A stretch of DNA of 54,877 nucleotides. Source: Mesorhizobium sp. 65-26. Its GTDB lineage: Bacteria; Pseudomonadota; Alphaproteobacteria; Rhizobiales; Rhizobiaceae. Shown here one piece after another: positions 52,627 to 54,877 of this stretch. Every line of letters begins with the position of its first letter. Position 1 is the first letter of the stretch. The stretch spans positions 1 through 54,877 of the forward strand of contig MKVL01000032.1 of the NCBI GenBank assembly GCA_001899205.1, written 5' to 3'. A program made the translations under genes and the position numbers. Under the pieces are notes generated by a model. The model had not been told where the DNA came from and did no database searches. It saw only the letters and a list, made by a program, of their open reading frames with translations.

Positions 52627-53559
52627 TCAATCCTCCAGCTTCTGCAGATGCTGCTCGAGATAGGGCCGCAGATGCTGGTGCTGCGTCGGCAGCTTCAACG
52701 CCTCGCCCAGATGCGCCGTATCCTCGTCACGATCGAAGCCGGGTTCATTGGTGGCGACCTCGAACAGCACGCCGCCAGGCGTGCGGAAATAGATCGCCCA
52801 GAAGTAGTCGCGATCGATCACCGGGGTGACATGGTAGCCGGTGTCCATCAGCGCCTTGCGCACCTCGAGCTGCTTGGCCCGGTTTTCGACGGCGAAGGCG
52901 ACGTGGTGGACCGAGCCCGCGCCGAGATCGGCGAAATTGGCGCCAGGCAGCGTCTCGATGTCGATGACGTCGGCGCCGTTGCCGTTCTTGACCGCAAGCC
53001 GCCGGACGTTGCCCGACTTGTCGACTTCCTCATAGCCCATGAACTTCAGCAACTCCTCGGTGGCGCCGCCGTCCTTCAGGCGCAGCGCCACCGAATGGAA
53101 GCCTCGGATCGCCTCATCGGCCGGCACGCCGCCCTTCACCCAGGGCGCCCGCTTGTCCGCCTTGTCCTCGACGAGGGCAAAGCCGTCGCCATCCGGACCG
53201 GCGAAGACAAGCCTGTTCTGGCCGAAGGTCTCTTCGCGGGAGAGGCCCTGGACGCCCTCGTCGGCGAAGCGCTTTTCCCAGTAGCCGAGCGTGCCTTCGG
53301 GCACCGAGAACACGGTGGTGCCAACCTCGCCCACCCCGTGCCGGCCCTTGCCGATGTTGGGGAACGGGAAATAGGTCATCACCGAACCGGGCGTGCCAAC
53401 CTCGTCGGCATAGTAGAGGTGATAGACGTCGGGCGCGTCGAAATTGACTGTCTTCTTGACCCGGCGCAGACCGAGCTTGCCGGTGAAGAACTGGTTGTTC
53501 TGGCGTGCATCCCTGGCCATGGACGTGACGTGGTGCAGGCCCTTGATCTGGTCGAGCAT
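52627..53559 (-). CDS. VOC-family ring-cleaving dioxygenase (MhqO-like)
   Basis: 310 residues made of two glyoxalase/VOC modules: KGLHHVTSMARDARQNNQFF at the N-terminus (metal His in LHHVT) and IRGFHSVALRLKDG plus GSVHHVAFAVENRAKQ in the second half, with TPGGVLFEVATNEPGF carrying the metal Glu. Homologues annotated as ring-cleaving dioxygenases include MhqO, which is induced by quinones. It probably opens a hydroquinone-like ring or removes an electrophile. It is operonic with the MhqD-like esterase; no MarR regulator is visible beside it. Confidence 0.88.
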   Translation of the reverse strand: MLDQIKGLHHVTSMARDARQNNQFFTGKLGLRRVKKTVNFDAPDVYHLYYADEVGTPGSVMTYFPFPNIGKGRHGVGEVGTTVFSVPEGTLGYWEKRFADEGVQGLSREETFGQNRLVFAGPDGDGFALVEDKADKRAPWVKGGVPADEAIRGFHSVALRLKDGGATEELLKFMGYEEVDKSGNVRRLAVKNGNGADVIDIETLPGANFADLGAGSVHHVAFAVENRAKQLEVRKALMDTGYHVTPVIDRDYFWAIYFRTPGGVLFEVATNEPGFDRDEDTAHLGEALKLPTQHQHLRPYLEQHLQKLED

Positions 53560-53807
53560 GATTTCTCTCCCTTGCCTTTCTCTGTGCGGCCCCTGCCGCC
53601 TTCCACGTCAATATGAGCATCGCGGAGGGGCCGGCAAAGACGGCAAACACAGAATGGACTGTGCTGTATTATTGAACAATTGATGTCTATTCGTTCACTA
53701 TTACAGCAAGAAAACAATCTTGCGCCGGGATCGGAATTCGGTTCCATGGAGCGGCGTTCCGGGCCGGGCCGGCCAGGCGCACGTCAGGAAGCGAGGGGAC
53801 CGGGATC

Positions 53808-54877
53808 TTGGCCGACGCACGACCGAACGTACTCCTCATCACCTGCGACCAGTGGCGCGGCGATTGCCTGTCGGCGGCCGGCCATCCCGTGGTGAAGACC
53901 CCCAATGTCGACGCGCTGGCTGCCGAGGCCGTGCTCTTTCGCAGCCACTATGCCGGGGCCGCGCCCTGTTCGCCGGCGCGCGCCTGCCTCTATACCGGCC
54001 TCTACCAGATGAACAACCGGGTCTGCCGCAACGGCACGCCGCTCGATGCCCGTCACGGCAATCTGGCGCTCGCCGTGCGCGCCCTCGGCTACGACCCCAC
54101 GCTGTTCGGCTACACCGATGTTTCGCTCGATCCGCGCACGCTGTCGCCGGGCGATCCGAGGCTCACCAGCTACGAAGGCGTGCTGCCGGGCTTCAGCGTG
54201 CGCCGGCTGCTTCCCGAACACCAGCGCCCCTGGCTGTCCTGGCTTGCCGAGCGCGGCATCGATGCCAGCGCGGGTTTTCCCGACATCCACCGACCGGTAG
54301 GCCGGCACGACGATGGCGTCAGCAACGCGCCGCCTGTCTACTCCCGCGACGAGACGCCGACGGCTTTCCTGGCCGGCGAATTCATCCGCTGGCTGGGCGA
54401 GCAGCAGCGCGGCACACCGTGGTTCGCGCATCTTTCCTTTATCAGCCCGCATCCGCCCTTCATCGTGCCGGAACCGTACAACGCCATGTACGAGCCGGAG
54501 CAGGGACCCGCCTTCCGACGCGCCGACGACTGGCGAACGGAAGCGGCCGCGCATCCCTATCTCGCCTACGACCTTGGCCGGCAGAAGCGATCATCGTTCC
54601 GCCCAGGGGCTGGCGGGACCGTGCGCGACTGGGGCGATGACAATTTCCGACGCATCCGCGCGATCTACTATGGCATGATCTCGGAAGTGGATGCGCAACT
54701 CGGCCGGGTCTTCGCGGCGCTGAAGGCGGCGGGTGCCTGGGAGGATACGATCCTTGTCCTGACCTCCGACCATGCCGAGATGATGGGCGACCATTTCATG
54801 CTCGGCAAGGGCGGCTTCTTCGACGGCAGTTACCATGTCCCGCTGATACTGCGCGATCCTCGCATCGGCGGAACGGC
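53808..54877 (+). CDS. Sulfatase / phosphonate monoester hydrolase, 3' end cut by window edge
   Basis: At least 356 codons from a TTG at 53808 with GAGGGGAC upstream. It opens LADARPNVLLITCDQWRGDC, the metal-binding start of the alkaline-phosphatase superfamily, and has the formylglycine motif CSPAR within GAAPCSPARACLYTGLYQ, whose Cys should be converted to formylglycine. Further on are HLSFISPHPPFIVPEPYN and LTSDHAEMMGDHFMLGKGGF. The CSPAR-type site and layout fit arylsulfatases and phosphonate monoester hydrolases. It is divergent from the dioxygenase gene and continues beyond the window. Confidence 0.88.
   Translation, partial: MADARPNVLLITCDQWRGDCLSAAGHPVVKTPNVDALAAEAVLFRSHYAGAAPCSPARACLYTGLYQMNNRVCRNGTPLDARHGNLALAVRALGYDPTLFGYTDVSLDPRTLSPGDPRLTSYEGVLPGFSVRRLLPEHQRPWLSWLAERGIDASAGFPDIHRPVGRHDDGVSNAPPVYSRDETPTAFLAGEFIRWLGEQQRGTPWFAHLSFISPHPPFIVPEPYNAMYEPEQGPAFRRADDWRTEAAAHPYLAYDLGRQKRSSFRPGAGGTVRDWGDDNFRRIRAIYYGMISEVDAQLGRVFAALKAAGAWEDTILVLTSDHAEMMGDHFMLGKGGFFDGSYHVPLILRDPRIGGT

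Overview
The window is a GC-rich chromosomal segment from an alphaproteobacterium of the order Hyphomicrobiales, most likely Mesorhizobium or a close relative. The basis is the order aroB-aroK-small membrane protein-xerD-accA, the paired bdhA / acetoacetate decarboxylase / patatin genes, Omp25-type porin-like protein, rhizobial intergenic palindromes, and protein sequences that read as rhizobial. Both window edges cut genes: aroB on the left and an alkaline-phosphatase-superfamily sulfatase on the right.

Layout. 1-3757: shikimate genes aroB and aroK on the minus strand, divergent from a small membrane protein, xerD and accA. 3.9-9.5 kb: a YafK-type L,D-transpeptidase lipoprotein, a TusA-like protein, a mosaic repeat, a minus-strand dac-cobW pair and an M20 amidohydrolase, ending at tRNA-Arg(CCT). 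9.6-16.6 kb: a GNAT enzyme, an RpiR-type regulator divergent from an orphan peptide-type binding protein, an alpha/beta hydrolase and an AI-2E-type membrane protein with extra cytosolic domains. 16.7-19.7 kb: bdhA divergent from an acetoacetate decarboxylase family gene and a patatin, a plausible polyhydroxybutyrate/ketone-body module. 19.8-26.6 kb: a PiT phosphate transporter, then a TetR repressor divergent from an RND efflux pair with an operator inside the promoter. 26.6-32.3 kb: a second L,D-transpeptidase, a small peptide with a structured leader, an atypical response regulator divergent from a normal one, a hybrid histidine kinase, and a small secreted protein.

32.7-49.3 kb is the most interesting part: about 16.6 kb in four transcription units coding for a Rieske oxygenase resembling quaternary-amine demethylases, a class III aminotransferase, a complete PotABC-type transporter with two paralogous binding proteins, an amine-oxidase-like flavoprotein, a tyrosine phosphatase, a BetI-type TetR regulator, a SAM methyltransferase, two tandem CrtI/PYROXD2-like flavoproteins, a GcvT-like folate protein and an 86-residue protein. 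Three near-identical 16-bp palindromes (consensus TTGAAYnnnnRTTCAA) lie in exactly the three promoter regions that feed all of these units. I infer one BetI-type regulon for uptake and catabolism of an N-methylated or quaternary amine whose identity I cannot read from the sequence.

49.4-54.9 kb: an outer-membrane barrel protein, a membrane dipeptidase, a small GNAT protein, an esterase-plus-VOC-dioxygenase pair resembling MhqD/MhqO, and the start of a sulfatase/phosphonate monoester hydrolase. No CRISPR array, prophage, insertion sequence, rRNA or replication origin was seen.
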